From NCBI RefSeq assembly GCF_009913435.1, contig NZ_CP047895.1, positions 2,612,501 through 2,676,500 on the forward strand: a stretch of 64,000 nt of DNA, read 5' to 3'. This DNA is from Sphingomonas changnyeongensis. Lineage in GTDB: Bacteria > Pseudomonadota > Alphaproteobacteria > Sphingomonadales > Sphingomonadaceae. Below, in pieces: positions 54,720 through 63,600 of the stretch (position 1 is its first letter; every line of letters starts with the position of its first letter). The notes below the pieces were generated by a model. It was not told the origin of the DNA, searched no databases, and saw only the letters and a program-made list of their open reading frames with translations. Both the position numbers and the translations under genes were made by a program.

Positions 54720-55729
54720 TGCGGGCCGCTGACGCCCGCTGCCGAAAAGCTTGCCATGTCGCGGATCATCGCCGCAGCGGCGCGGACCAGCGGCCAGGCG
54801 AGCAGCGCGCCCGTGCCTTCGCCAAGCCTGAGGCCGAGGTCGAGCAGCGGCTCGGCATCCAGCGCCTCCAGCAGCGCGGCATGGCCGCGCTCGGCCGAGC
54901 GATGGGCGAAGACCAGCGCCGGGCGGACCGCGGGATCGATGGCGAGCGCAGCGGCAGCCGCCGCCCCGGCGATGAAGCCGTCAACGATCACGATCCGCCG
55001 CGCCTGTGCCGCGCCGAGCATCGCCCCGGCCATCATCGCGATTTCAAACCCGCCATATTCGGCAAGCGCGGTCAGCGCGTCGAGCTGCGGCGCGGTGCGC
55101 GCGGCGGCGCGCGCCAGCACCGCAGCCTTATGGGCCAGCGCGCCATCGTCCAGCCCGGTGCCGCGCCCGACCAGCAGATCGAGCGACACGCCGGTCAGCT
55201 TGTGGGCAACCAGGCTGGCGGCCGAGGTGTTGGCGATGCCCATTTCGCCCAGGCACAGAGCGTCGCACGCCGCCTCCTGCGCCAGCGCATGGCCGGCGCG
55301 CAGCGCCGCCGCGCATTGTTCGGCGGTCATCGCCGCTTCGACCGCGCTGTTGCGGGTGCCGCGCGCGATGCGGCGGTCGATCAGGCCGGGATGCTCCATC
55401 CTCGGCCCGGCCATGCCGGCATCGACGACGCTGAGCGGCACGCCAAGGCTGTTGGCAAAGACATTGGCCGCCGCCCCGCCGGCCAGAAAGTTCAGCACCA
55501 TCTGCCGCGTCACTTCCTGCGGAAAGGCCGACACCCCCTCGCCCGCAATGCCGTGATCGCCGGCAAAGATGATCAGCGCGCACGCCGCCATCTGCGGATC
55601 GGTGCGCCCCTGCAGGGCCGCAATCTGCGCGGCCAGCGCCTCGATCCGGCCGAGCGCGCCCAGCGGCTTGGTCAGGCTGTCGATGCGCGCGCGGATCTGC
55701 CCCGCCAGGTCGTTGGATTGATCGATCAT
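54716..55729 (-). CDS. cobT: nicotinate-nucleotide--dimethylbenzimidazole phosphoribosyltransferase CobT
   Basis: 337 residues. Activates the lower ligand base of B12 as its alpha-ribotide. Typical segments: FAGDHGIAGEGVSAFPQEVT, LNFLAGGAAANVFA, LGEMGIANTSAASLVA, GGFEIAMMAGAMLGAA and VDGFIAGAAAAAAL, with the catalytic Glu region near HRSAERGHAALLEAL. First gene of its operon. No cobalamin riboswitch consensus was found in the 271 bases upstream. Confidence 0.95.
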   Translation of the reverse strand: MIDQSNDLAGQIRARIDSLTKPLGALGRIEALAAQIAALQGRTDPQMAACALIIFAGDHGIAGEGVSAFPQEVTRQMVLNFLAGGAAANVFANSLGVPLSVVDAGMAGPRMEHPGLIDRRIARGTRNSAVEAAMTAEQCAAALRAGHALAQEAACDALCLGEMGIANTSAASLVAHKLTGVSLDLLVGRGTGLDDGALAHKAAVLARAAARTAPQLDALTALAEYGGFEIAMMAGAMLGAAQARRIVIVDGFIAGAAAAAALAIDPAVRPALVFAHRSAERGHAALLEALDAEPLLDLGLRLGEGTGALLAWPLVRAAAAMIRDMASFSAAGVSGPQ

Positions 55730-56000
55730 CCCCCGCCCTGCCCGCCGCGCGCCCCCGGGTCAAGCACCGCCGGATCGCGCCCCGATTGGCCGGCCGGTTG
55801 GCGGATCACCGCGCCCGCCCCCGCACTAGGCAAATATTTCCGCCCTGCCCGGCGGGCGCGTCCCGAGCGTCTATAAAGGAAACATTATTGGCCGAACGGA
55901 AGCCCGAACCCGTGCCCTCAGTCCCTTGCCTGCCCCGCATCGCCCTTGCCCACCCGGTCTCGCCCAGTCGGGCGCTGCGCGTCAGCGGAGGCACAGGCCG

Positions 56001-57164
56001 ATGAAGGTCCTGTTCTATCTGCCCGTCATCACGCCCTGGTGGTTCGAAAACATCGTTGCGCCGATGATCCGCCGCGTGTCGGCCGAGGCAGAGGTGACGG
56101 TGCTGGCGCCCGCCCCCTGGTCGGGCACGGGCATCGGCCCGGCCGAGCTTGAGCGGCTGGCCGATCTGCCGCAGATCCGCTGGTGCCTGATCGAGGGCGA
56201 GGATCATCGCAGCTATCGCACCCGCCCGGCCGATCCGGACGGGCTGGCGGGCTTCGTTGCCGATCTTCAGCCCGATTATGTGATCTGCCGCAGCGCCGAC
56301 CGCGATACGCCGCGCCGCTTTCCGGGCAAGGTGCGCTTTCTGATGGAAGGGGGCGTCGCGCCCTATCCGCTGCCGAGCCAGTGGGTCTGGTTAGCCGAGG
56401 ATCTGTTCGATCATGGCGAGATGCCCGATCTGGACACCGACCAGCGCGCGGAGCTGACCGGCTGGCTGCGCCCGCTGGCCGACAGGCTGCGTGCGCGGAT
56501 CGCGCGTGCGGCCTATCGGCCGGATGATTTCAACTGGCCCGACGATGTGCCGCGCCTGTTGATGCCGATCGAATATGCGCATCACGAAAACTTCTTCCCG
56601 ATGCACCGGCCGGGGCCGGAGGCGAATGACGCGCTGATCCTGCACATCGCCCAGCAGCTGCGCGGCCGCGCCTTTGTCACGCTCGCCAATCATCCGCTCA
56701 ACGACCTTCATCTGGGTCGGGGCACGCTGATGGCCGCTGTCGCCGCGACGCGCGGGCAGATGGCGATGCTGCCCGAATGCCGCGACGCACCTTCGGCGTC
56801 CGAACGTGCGGCGGCGGTGGTCGATGCGATGATCGTCGGCGATTCCAAGGCGTTTGGCGTCGCGGCATTCCTTGGCCTGCCCTTTGCCCGGCTATCGCGG
56901 TTCAAGACGGCAAGCTGGCTCAACGCCTATCCGGCGCTCGACCCGCTGATCGCGGATCTGAAGCGCGGCCGCGCCCGCTCCCCGTCGCCCGAAGACGCGC
57001 TCGCCTGGGCGGCGTTCCACATCGCCAACAATGCGTTCGATCCGGCCGACCCGCAGCTGGGGCTTGCCGACATCGTCGACCGGATCGACCGCCCGGTCGC
57101 GCCCGAACGCTGGGCGGCGGGCATGGCGCGGCTGGACGCCGTGCTGATGGAAAGCGCGGCATGA
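56001..57164 (+). CDS. unknown protein, possibly glycan/capsule related
   Basis: 387 residues, no signal peptide or membrane helix. The start MKVLFYLPVITPWWFENIVA and a central helix-turn pattern look like a glycosyltransferase-B-type Rossmann half, and a late segment VVDAMIVGDSKAFGVAAFLG, followed by LPFARLSRFKTASW, is reminiscent of the donor-site loop of capsule (KpsC/KpsS-like) sugar transferases, but the match is weak. GGAGG precedes the ATG by about ten bases. First gene of the operon with kdsD, the cytidylyltransferase fusion and kdsA, so a role in using or transferring the activated sugar acid is plausible. No firm function. Confidence 0.75.
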   Translation: MKVLFYLPVITPWWFENIVAPMIRRVSAEAEVTVLAPAPWSGTGIGPAELERLADLPQIRWCLIEGEDHRSYRTRPADPDGLAGFVADLQPDYVICRSADRDTPRRFPGKVRFLMEGGVAPYPLPSQWVWLAEDLFDHGEMPDLDTDQRAELTGWLRPLADRLRARIARAAYRPDDFNWPDDVPRLLMPIEYAHHENFFPMHRPGPEANDALILHIAQQLRGRAFVTLANHPLNDLHLGRGTLMAAVAATRGQMAMLPECRDAPSASERAAAVVDAMIVGDSKAFGVAAFLGLPFARLSRFKTASWLNAYPALDPLIADLKRGRARSPSPEDALAWAAFHIANNAFDPADPQLGLADIVDRIDRPVAPERWAAGMARLDAVLMESAA

Positions 57165-58185
57165 CGGCGCGGCCTTCCCCCGCCCTTCAGCCCGTTCCCG
57201 CCCCCGGCCTGCCGAACCCGCCGCACCCGGCGATGCTGCGGCCTGGGTGCATGAGGTGATCGCCGCCGAACGCGACGCGCTGTCGGCGTTTCTGGCCGCA
57301 CCGCCGCCGGGGCTTGACCGCATGGTCGCGCTGATCGCCGGGCAGGACCGGCCGATCACCTGCCTGGGCATGGGCAAATCGGGGCTGGTCGCGGCCAAGA
57401 TCGCGGCGACCTTTTCCAGCCTCGGCACCCCCGCCTTCTGCCTCAATGCCGGCGAGGCCGCGCATGGCGATCTGGGCGCGGTGCAGCGCGACAATGTCGT
57501 CATCCTGTTTTCCAACAGCGGCACGACCGAGGAGATTGTCCGCATCCTGCCGCTGCTGAAGGCGCGGGGATGCGTGCTGATCGGCATCATCGGCCGCACC
57601 GATTCCCCGCTCGCGCGCGCCGTCGATCATCTGATCCCGGCGGAAATCGCGCGCGAGGCGGATCATATCGGCATGGCCCCGACCGCGAGCACGACGCTGC
57701 ACATGGCGATCGGCGATGCGCTGGCCGTGGCGGTGGCGCGGGCACGCGGCATCACCGCGCGCGATTTCCTGATGCACCACCCGGCCGGGCTGCTCGGCCG
57801 GCGGATGATCCCGGTCCGCAGCGTGATGCGCGCGGGCGCGGACCTGCCCTTTGTCCTGCCATCGGCGTCGCTGGCCGAGCTGCTGTCGGTGATGAGCGCG
57901 CGGCGGCTGGGCGCGGCGGCGGTGATCGACCATGGCCGGCGGCTGATCGGGATCGTCGTCGATGGCGACATCCGCCGCCACATCCAGGCGCGGCGCGACG
58001 TCTATGCGCTGACCGCCGGCGAGGTGATGACCCGCGATCCGGTGACGGTTGGCGAAGATGCGACGATCGGGGATGTGCTGACGCTGCTGCGCGACGGGCC
58101 GCGCCGCGTGTCGGTGCTGCCGGTGGTGGCCGTGGACGGCGCGCTGGTCGGGATGCTCCACGCCAATGACGTGCTGAACGGATAA
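57161..58185 (+). CDS. kdsD: arabinose-5-phosphate isomerase KdsD/KpsF (probable one-base frameshift near the 5' end)
   Basis: Interconverts ribulose-5-phosphate and arabinose-5-phosphate, the precursor of KDO. SIS domain (CLGMGKSGLVAAKIAATFSS, NAGEAAHGDLGAV, FSNSGTTEEIVR) then two CBS domains (about residues 215-340: LLSVMSARRLGAAAVIDHGR, VGMLHANDVLNG). The frame is open from a GTG at 57247, but the ATG at 57161, overlapping the previous stop, fits if the C run 57201-57205 lacks one base; the join reads EPAAPGDAAAWVHEVIAAER and totals 341 residues. Confidence 0.92.
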
Positions 58186-58192
58186 GGAAGAC

Positions 58193-59509
58193 ATGAAGAT
58201 CGTCGCCTATGTGCCCGCCAAGGGGCAGAGCGAACGGGTGGCCAACAAGAATGTCCGCATTCTCGACGGCGAGCATCTGTTCAAGCGCAAGCTGCGCCAG
58301 CTGCTGGCGTGCAGGCACCTGACCGAGCTGTGCCTCGACACCGAATCCGCCGAGCTGGCGGCGCTGGCCGACGACCTGCCGGTCACGTGGCTGAAGCGCC
58401 CGGCCGAGCTGGCGTCCAACGCCGCCGACGGTCATCAGATGTTCGCCTGGGAAGCCGCGCAGCGCCCCGATGCCGATCTGTGGGTGCAGGTGCTGTGCAC
58501 CGCCCCGTTCGTGACCGCCGACACCGTGACCCGCGCGATCGACGCGCTGCTCGCCGATCCCGACGCCGACAGCCTGGTCGCGGTCACATCGGCCAAGCAA
58601 TATTGCTGGGCGGGGCGCGACCCCGTTTATGGCCGGGGCCGCGTGCCCAACAGCGTCGAGCTGCCGCCGACCGTGATCGAGGCGATGAGCCTGTATATCG
58701 TCCGCCGCCCGGCGGATGGCTCGCTGCCCACCCAGCGTTTCGGCCGCCGGCCGATCCTGTTCGAACTGGATCCGCTGGAACAGATCGACATCAATATGCC
58801 GGCCGATTTCGCGCTCGCCGAAACCATCGCCGCCGGGCAGCGCGCCGCCGAGGTCTCGCGGTTCCGCGCGCTCAGCCGCCATCTGTCGTCGTCGGTGCTT
58901 GCCGATCTGATGAAGGAACGCGGCCACCGCGCCGTGCTGTCCCCCGCCATCCGGCCGACCAGCCCGGGCCGCATCCTCGGGCGGGCGCGGCCGATCCAGC
59001 TGGTTGCCCTGCCGAACCGCCCGGCCCCTGAGGGCGAGGCGTGGAAGGGCATTTACGGCGCGCTCCATTCCTATCGCTTCGTCCGGCCCGGCGACGTCAT
59101 CATGGTCGCGACCGAGGTGCCCGAACGCGCCTATTTCGGCGATCTCAACGCCAATCTGGCGATCCGCGCCGGCGCCGTCGGCACGATCGTCGACGGGGCG
59201 ACGCGCGACACCGCCGATGTCCGCGCGCTCGGCCTGCCCGTCTATGCGCGGACAAGCCATTGCGACGACATCAAATATGAAGGCACGCTGGGATCGATCA
59301 ACCGGCCGGTCGCGATGGGCGGCGTGCCCGTCGCGCCCGACGATGTCGTCTTTGCCGATGAAGACGGGGTGGTCGTGATCCCGGCCCGGATGTGGGACGA
59401 GATCGAGGCGGCGGCGTGGGAGGTGATCGGCAACGAGGCGCGCATCCGCCATTTTGCCGCGCGCGGCCGCGACGTCGATGAAATCCTTGCCGAATGCGGA
59501 GCGTTCTGA
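58193..59509 (+). CDS. acylneuraminate cytidylyltransferase-like protein fused to an RraA/HMG-aldolase domain
   Basis: 438 residues, two domains. Residues 1-225 are a nucleotidyltransferase of the NeuA/KdsB superfamily: AYVPAKGQSERVANKNVRIL is closer to NeuA (KN) than to KdsB, and EQIDINMPADFALAETIAAG is the usual end. Residues about 255-430 match RraA/4-hydroxy-4-methyl-2-oxoglutarate aldolases: AYFGDLNANLAIRAGAVGTI, the Arg338-Asp339 pair in VDGATRDTADV, and GVPVAPDDVVFADEDGVVVI. The catalytic Arg and Asp are present, so the aldolase part may be active. Seven bases after kdsD; stop overlaps the kdsA start (TGATG). It is the only CMP-sugar synthetase candidate in the operon. Confidence 0.85.
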   Translation: MKIVAYVPAKGQSERVANKNVRILDGEHLFKRKLRQLLACRHLTELCLDTESAELAALADDLPVTWLKRPAELASNAADGHQMFAWEAAQRPDADLWVQVLCTAPFVTADTVTRAIDALLADPDADSLVAVTSAKQYCWAGRDPVYGRGRVPNSVELPPTVIEAMSLYIVRRPADGSLPTQRFGRRPILFELDPLEQIDINMPADFALAETIAAGQRAAEVSRFRALSRHLSSSVLADLMKERGHRAVLSPAIRPTSPGRILGRARPIQLVALPNRPAPEGEAWKGIYGALHSYRFVRPGDVIMVATEVPERAYFGDLNANLAIRAGAVGTIVDGATRDTADVRALGLPVYARTSHCDDIKYEGTLGSINRPVAMGGVPVAPDDVVFADEDGVVVIPARMWDEIEAAAWEVIGNEARIRHFAARGRDVDEILAECGAF

Positions 59510-60356
59510 TGACCGAGACCCCGGCCGCCACCCTGCCGCGCACCGTCGAGATTGGCGGGCTGAGCCTCGCCAATGACCGGCCCTTCGTCCTCATCGCCGG
59601 GCCGTGCGCGATGGAAAGCCGCGCCCATGCGCTGGACATGGCGGCGGCGCTCACCGAAATCTGTCAAGGCCTTGGGATCGGGCTGATCTTCAAAAGCTCG
59701 TTCGACAAGGGCAACCGCACGTCGATCAACGGCGCGCGCGGGATCGGCATGGACGCCGCCCTGCCCGTCTTTGCCGAGATCCGCGAGCGTTTCGGCTGCC
59801 CGGTGCTGACCGACGTCCATGAACCGGGCAGTGTGCGCCGGTGGCCGAGGCGGTCGATGTGCTGCAGATCCCGGCCTTTTTGTGCCGGCAGACCGATCTG
59901 CTGGTCGCCGCTGCGCGCACCGGCCGCGCAGTCAATGTCAAGAAAGGCCAGTTCCTTGCCCCGTGGGACATGAAGAATGTCGCCGCCAAGCTGGTGGCGG
60001 CGGGCAATGACCGGGTGATCCTGTGCGAACGCGGCGCGAGCTTTGGCTACAACATGCTGGTCAGCGACATGCGGTCGCTGCCGATCATGGCCGAAACCGG
60101 TTTTCCGGTGATGTTCGACGCCACCCATTCGGTCCAGCAGCCCGGCGGGCGCGGCGACGCCTCGGGCGGGGAGCGCCGCTTCGTGCCGACGCTGGCGACC
60201 GCGGCGGCGGCGATCGGGGTGGCCGCGATCTTCCTTGAAACGCATGAAGAGCCGGACCGTGCGCCGAGCGACGGGCCGAACATGGTGCCGCTGGCCGACA
60301 TGCCGGCGCTGCTCGCCCGGCTGCAGGCGTTCGACCGGCTGGCCAAGGCGCGCTGA
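59509..60356 (+). CDS. kdsA: 3-deoxy-8-phosphooctulonate synthase KdsA (one-base frameshift as sequenced)
   Basis: Condenses PEP with arabinose-5-phosphate to KDO-8-phosphate. [33 protein letters not shown] and [11 protein letters not shown] open the protein; after a break at the G run 59826-59828 the next frame supplies [57 protein letters not shown] and [12 protein letters not shown]. One more G gives ...[16 protein letters not shown] and 282 residues, close to E. coli KdsA (284). Coupled to the preceding fusion gene by overlap. Confidence 0.93.
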
Positions 60357-60479
60357 CCCCGCCTCCGTCCCGAAGCTGTTGTCCCGCATCTCTCCGGCCC
60401 ACCCGGCGTTGACCGGCGCGCGCGCCCGCGCCACTGGGGCGGCAACATGCGGGGCACCCCGCCGACGGAGACGTGTGCG

Positions 60480-61907
60480 ATGGATTATGATGCCGAACTC
60501 AAGCTGTTCGTCGATGGCGCATGGCGCGCCGGCGAGGGGCGCGATGCCCAGCCGGTGATCGATCCGGCGCGCGGCGCGGCGATTGCCGAAGTGCCGCTCG
60601 CCAGCGCCGCCGATCTCGAACAGGCGCTGGTCGCGGCCGATGCCGGGTTCCGCGCCTGGCGGGCCACCGATGTCGAGGCGCGCGCGGCGATCCTGCACAA
60701 GGCGGCGGCGCTGCTGCGCGAGCGGACCGAGCGGATCGCGACGCTGCTGACGCTCGAACAGGGCAAGCCGCTGGTCGAGGCGCGCGGCGAGGTCGCGGGC
60801 GCGGCGCAGCTGTTCGATTATTATGCCGAGGAAGCCAAGCGCGCTTATGGCCGGGTGCTGGTGCGCCCGACCGGCACCCGCTCGATCGTCATCCGCCAGC
60901 CGGCCGGCCCGGTCGCGTCATTCACGCCGTGGAATTTCCCCGTCTATCTGATGGCCAAGAAGCTGGCTGCGGCGCTCGCCGCCGGCTGTTCGGTGATCGC
61001 CAAGCCGCCGGAGGAAACGCCCGGCTCGACCTCGGCGCTGATGCGCGCGGTGATCGATGCCGGGGTGCCGGGCAATGTCGCCCAGCTGGTGTTCGGCGTG
61101 CCCGACACGGTCAGCCGCACGCTCATCGCCTCGCCGGTGATCCGCAAGCTCAGCTTCACCGGATCGGTGCCGGTCGGCCGCCATCTGATGAAGCTTGCCG
61201 CCGACGGGCTGAAGCTCGTCACCATGGAACTGGGCGGCCATGCCCCGGTGATGGTGTTTGCCGATTGCGACCTTGAACGGACGCTCGACATGGTCGTGCC
61301 GCAGAAGTTCCGCAACGCCGGCCAGGTCTGCGTGTCGCCGACGCGTTTCCATGTCGAGCGCAGCATCTATGACCGGTTCGTGGCCGGCTTTGCCGCCCGC
61401 ACCGCCGCGCTGTCGGTCGGGTCGGGGCTGGATCCGGCGACGCGCATGGGTCCGCTCGCCAATCGCCGCCGCCCCGATGCGATCGAGGCGCTGGTCGGCG
61501 ATGCGGTGGCGCGCGGGGCGCGGGTGGCGCATGGCGGGGCGCGCTTCGGCCAGGGCTTTTTCTTCCAGCCGACGGTGCTGGCCGATGTGCCGCTCGACGC
61601 CGATGTGATGTCGACCGAGCCGTTCGGCCCGGTGGCGCTCATTCGCCCGTTCGACAGCGAGGAGGAAGCGGTGGCCGAGGCCAATCGCCTGCCTTACGGC
61701 CTTGCCGCCTTCGCCTTCACCGAAAATGGCCGCCGCGCCAACCGGCTGGGCGACATGATCGAGGCCGGGATGATCGGCATCAACAGCTTTGCCATCTCGG
61801 TCGTCGACGCGCCGTTCGGCGGGGTCAAGGATTCGGGCTTTGGCCGCGAAGGCGGGCCGGAAGGGCTTGAAAGCTATATGGTGACCAAGGCGATCCACCA
61901 GGCCTGA
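60480..61907 (+). CDS. NAD(P)-dependent aldehyde dehydrogenase (succinate-semialdehyde type)
   Basis: 475 residues. Canonical fold: FTPWNFPVYLMAKKLAAALA (cofactor site), FTGSVPVGRHLMKLAADGLK, the general-base Glu in TMELGGHAPV and the catalytic Cys in RNAGQVCVSPTRF, ending FGGVKDSGFGREGGPEGLES. Closest in style to GabD/SSADH proteins. The ATG at 60480 gives MDYDAELKLFVDGAW, the usual start. It lies 123 bases after kdsA and is probably a separate unit. Substrate aldehyde unknown. Confidence 0.93.
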   Translation: MDYDAELKLFVDGAWRAGEGRDAQPVIDPARGAAIAEVPLASAADLEQALVAADAGFRAWRATDVEARAAILHKAAALLRERTERIATLLTLEQGKPLVEARGEVAGAAQLFDYYAEEAKRAYGRVLVRPTGTRSIVIRQPAGPVASFTPWNFPVYLMAKKLAAALAAGCSVIAKPPEETPGSTSALMRAVIDAGVPGNVAQLVFGVPDTVSRTLIASPVIRKLSFTGSVPVGRHLMKLAADGLKLVTMELGGHAPVMVFADCDLERTLDMVVPQKFRNAGQVCVSPTRFHVERSIYDRFVAGFAARTAALSVGSGLDPATRMGPLANRRRPDAIEALVGDAVARGARVAHGGARFGQGFFFQPTVLADVPLDADVMSTEPFGPVALIRPFDSEEEAVAEANRLPYGLAAFAFTENGRRANRLGDMIEAGMIGINSFAISVVDAPFGGVKDSGFGREGGPEGLESYMVTKAIHQA

Positions 61908-61923
61908 GCGGCAGCTCCTGGGC

Positions 61924-62010
61924 TGGTGCGGGCGGTCGGACTCGAACCGACATATCCGTGAGGACGGCGGATTTTGAGTCCGCTGCGTCTACCAATTCCG
62001 CCACGCCCGC
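61924..62010 (-). tRNA. tRNA-Leu (anticodon CAA)
   Basis: Read on the minus strand: a seven-base acceptor stem GCGGGCG/CGCCCGC, D-arm with TTGGTAGACGC, anticodon stem GCGGA/TCCGC around the loop CTCAAAA (anticodon CAA), a long class II variable arm and the T-arm GGTTCGAGTCC. Discriminator A and CCA are encoded (ACCA at the 3' end). The variable arm and GGTAGACGC identify leucine. It lies between the aldehyde dehydrogenase and the rluB-like gene on the opposite strand. Confidence 0.97.
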
Positions 62011-62124
62011 ATGCCTGGCTGGCCCCGCTCTAGCGAAGCGCCCCCGGCGCTGCAACCGGGGCCGCCACCCGACCGGCAGGGCTGTGGCGGATGACAGGCT
62101 GTAGCGGATGACAGGGGCGTGAAA

Positions 62125-63594
62125 ATGCGTCATGGCGCTGGCCGTTCACTGGAGTTTCCGCCCTTGCCGCCCGCCCCGCCGCCACCGCCCCGCAGCCCGT
62201 CCCGCGCGCCCGACCTTTCCGGGCAGCGCATCGCCAAGCTGCTGGCCCGCGCCGGGATCGCGTCGCGCCGCGACGTCGAACGGATGATCGCCGAAGGGCG
62301 GATCGCGATCGATGGGGTGACGGTGACGACCCCGGCGACGATCCTGACATCGCTGCACGGCGTCACGGTGGACGGCCAGCCGGTCCGCGCCCCCGCGCCG
62401 GCGCGGCTGTTCCTGTTCCACAAGCCGCGCGGGCTGCTGACGGCGGCGCGCGATCCGGCCGGGCGGCCGACCATCTATGACCGGCTGCCCGACGATCTGC
62501 CGCGGGTGATGCCGGTCGGGCGGCTCGACCTCAACACCGAGGGGCTGTTGCTGCTGACCACCGACGGCGAGCTGAAACGCGCCCTCGAACTGCCGTCGAC
62601 CGGGGTGCCGCGCACCTATCGCGCCCGCGCTTACGGGCAGATCAGCCAGGCCGATCTGGAGGCGCTGATCGAGGGGGTGGAGATTGACGGCATGCGCTAT
62701 GGCGCGATCGACGCCAATCTGGAACGGCGCACCGGTGCCAATGTGTGGATCGAGCTGACGCTGACCGAGGGCAAGAACCGCGAGGTGCGCCGCGTGCTCG
62801 AGCATCTGGGGCTGGAGGTCAGCCGGCTGATCCGCACCCGTTACGGGCCGTTCGTGCTCGACGATCTGGCCGAAGGCGCAGTCGCGGAAGTGCGCCAGCA
62901 TGATCTGGTCGTGTTCCGCCGCACGCTCAAGCCCGGCAAGGGCGCGTTCGAGCCGGCCGATCCCCGCCCCGCCCCGCCGCCGCCCGCACGGCGCGGCCCG
63001 GAACGGACCGGCGCGGGCCGCCCCCGCCCCGTCGGGCGCGACGCCGCGCCCAAGGCCGGTGCCGGTGCTGTGGGGCGCACGCTGCGGCCAAAGCCGGTCA
63101 GGCCGGACGAGCGCCCCGCCGACAGCGTCCGTCAGCCAGGCAGTGCGCCGGGTGCGCGTCCGCGCCTGCGCGCCGAGAATGAGGGCGGCGACGGGCGGCA
63201 GGCCCGCGCGCCGCGAGGGCGGGCGGACCGGCATGGCGGGACCGACGAGACGGCCAAGGGCGCACACGGACGCGCCCGGCCCGACCGCGCCGCGCCGGAC
63301 ACTAGGCCGCCCAGGCGGGCAGCGCCGGATGGCAGACCGCCCAGGCGCGCGAGGGAGCCGGACGGCGGCACCGGGCGTGATTTCGGGACGAAGCCGGAGC
63401 GCGGCCCCCGCCCCGAGCGCCGCCAGGATCAGGCCGGCCGGCCGCCGCGTGCCGGCAAGGGCCGTGCGCCCGGCAGCGGCCCCGGCGACGCTGACCGCCC
63501 GGCGCGCGGCGGCGGCCCGCATTCGCCCGCGCCCACCGGGCCGGGCCGGCCGCCGCGTCCCACCCGCCCCGGCGGGCGGCCCCGGCGGGGCTGA
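62125..63594 (+). CDS. rluB: RluB-type 23S rRNA pseudouridine synthase with long disordered basic tail
   Basis: 489 residues. After a Pro-rich N terminus comes an S4 domain (QRIAKLLARAGIASRRDVER) and the RsuA/RluB/RluE catalytic domain with the nucleophile Asp in GRLDLNTEGLLLLTTDGE, plus RTYRARAYGQIS and EGKNREVRRVLEHLGLEVSR. From about residue 280 onward the remaining 200 residues are low-complexity Arg/Pro/Gly/Ala, probably disordered and RNA-binding. The ATG at 62125 (AGGGG seven bases upstream) is chosen over a GTG two codons earlier. Predicted target near U2605 of 23S rRNA. Confidence 0.9.
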   Translation: MRHGAGRSLEFPPLPPAPPPPPRSPSRAPDLSGQRIAKLLARAGIASRRDVERMIAEGRIAIDGVTVTTPATILTSLHGVTVDGQPVRAPAPARLFLFHKPRGLLTAARDPAGRPTIYDRLPDDLPRVMPVGRLDLNTEGLLLLTTDGELKRALELPSTGVPRTYRARAYGQISQADLEALIEGVEIDGMRYGAIDANLERRTGANVWIELTLTEGKNREVRRVLEHLGLEVSRLIRTRYGPFVLDDLAEGAVAEVRQHDLVVFRRTLKPGKGAFEPADPRPAPPPPARRGPERTGAGRPRPVGRDAAPKAGAGAVGRTLRPKPVRPDERPADSVRQPGSAPGARPRLRAENEGGDGRQARAPRGRADRHGGTDETAKGAHGRARPDRAAPDTRPPRRAAPDGRPPRRAREPDGGTGRDFGTKPERGPRPERRQDQAGRPPRAGKGRAPGSGPGDADRPARGGGPHSPAPTGPGRPPRPTRPGGRPRRG

Positions 63595-63600
63595 GCGGCG

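Noticed and set aside
55730..56000. Cobalamin riboswitch upstream of cobT
   Set aside because: No B12-box-like conserved core was found on either strand by eye; this is not a covariance-model search.
57752..59452. 566-codon minus-strand open frame
   Set aside because: Antisense to kdsD and the cytidylyltransferase fusion, whose domains are certain. Composition is that of a GC-rich shadow.
59509..60356. kdsA as a true pseudogene
   Set aside because: Both halves are fully conserved, one G restores the normal length, and the same error type recurs in many genes. A loss of kdsA would be harmful unless another copy exists.
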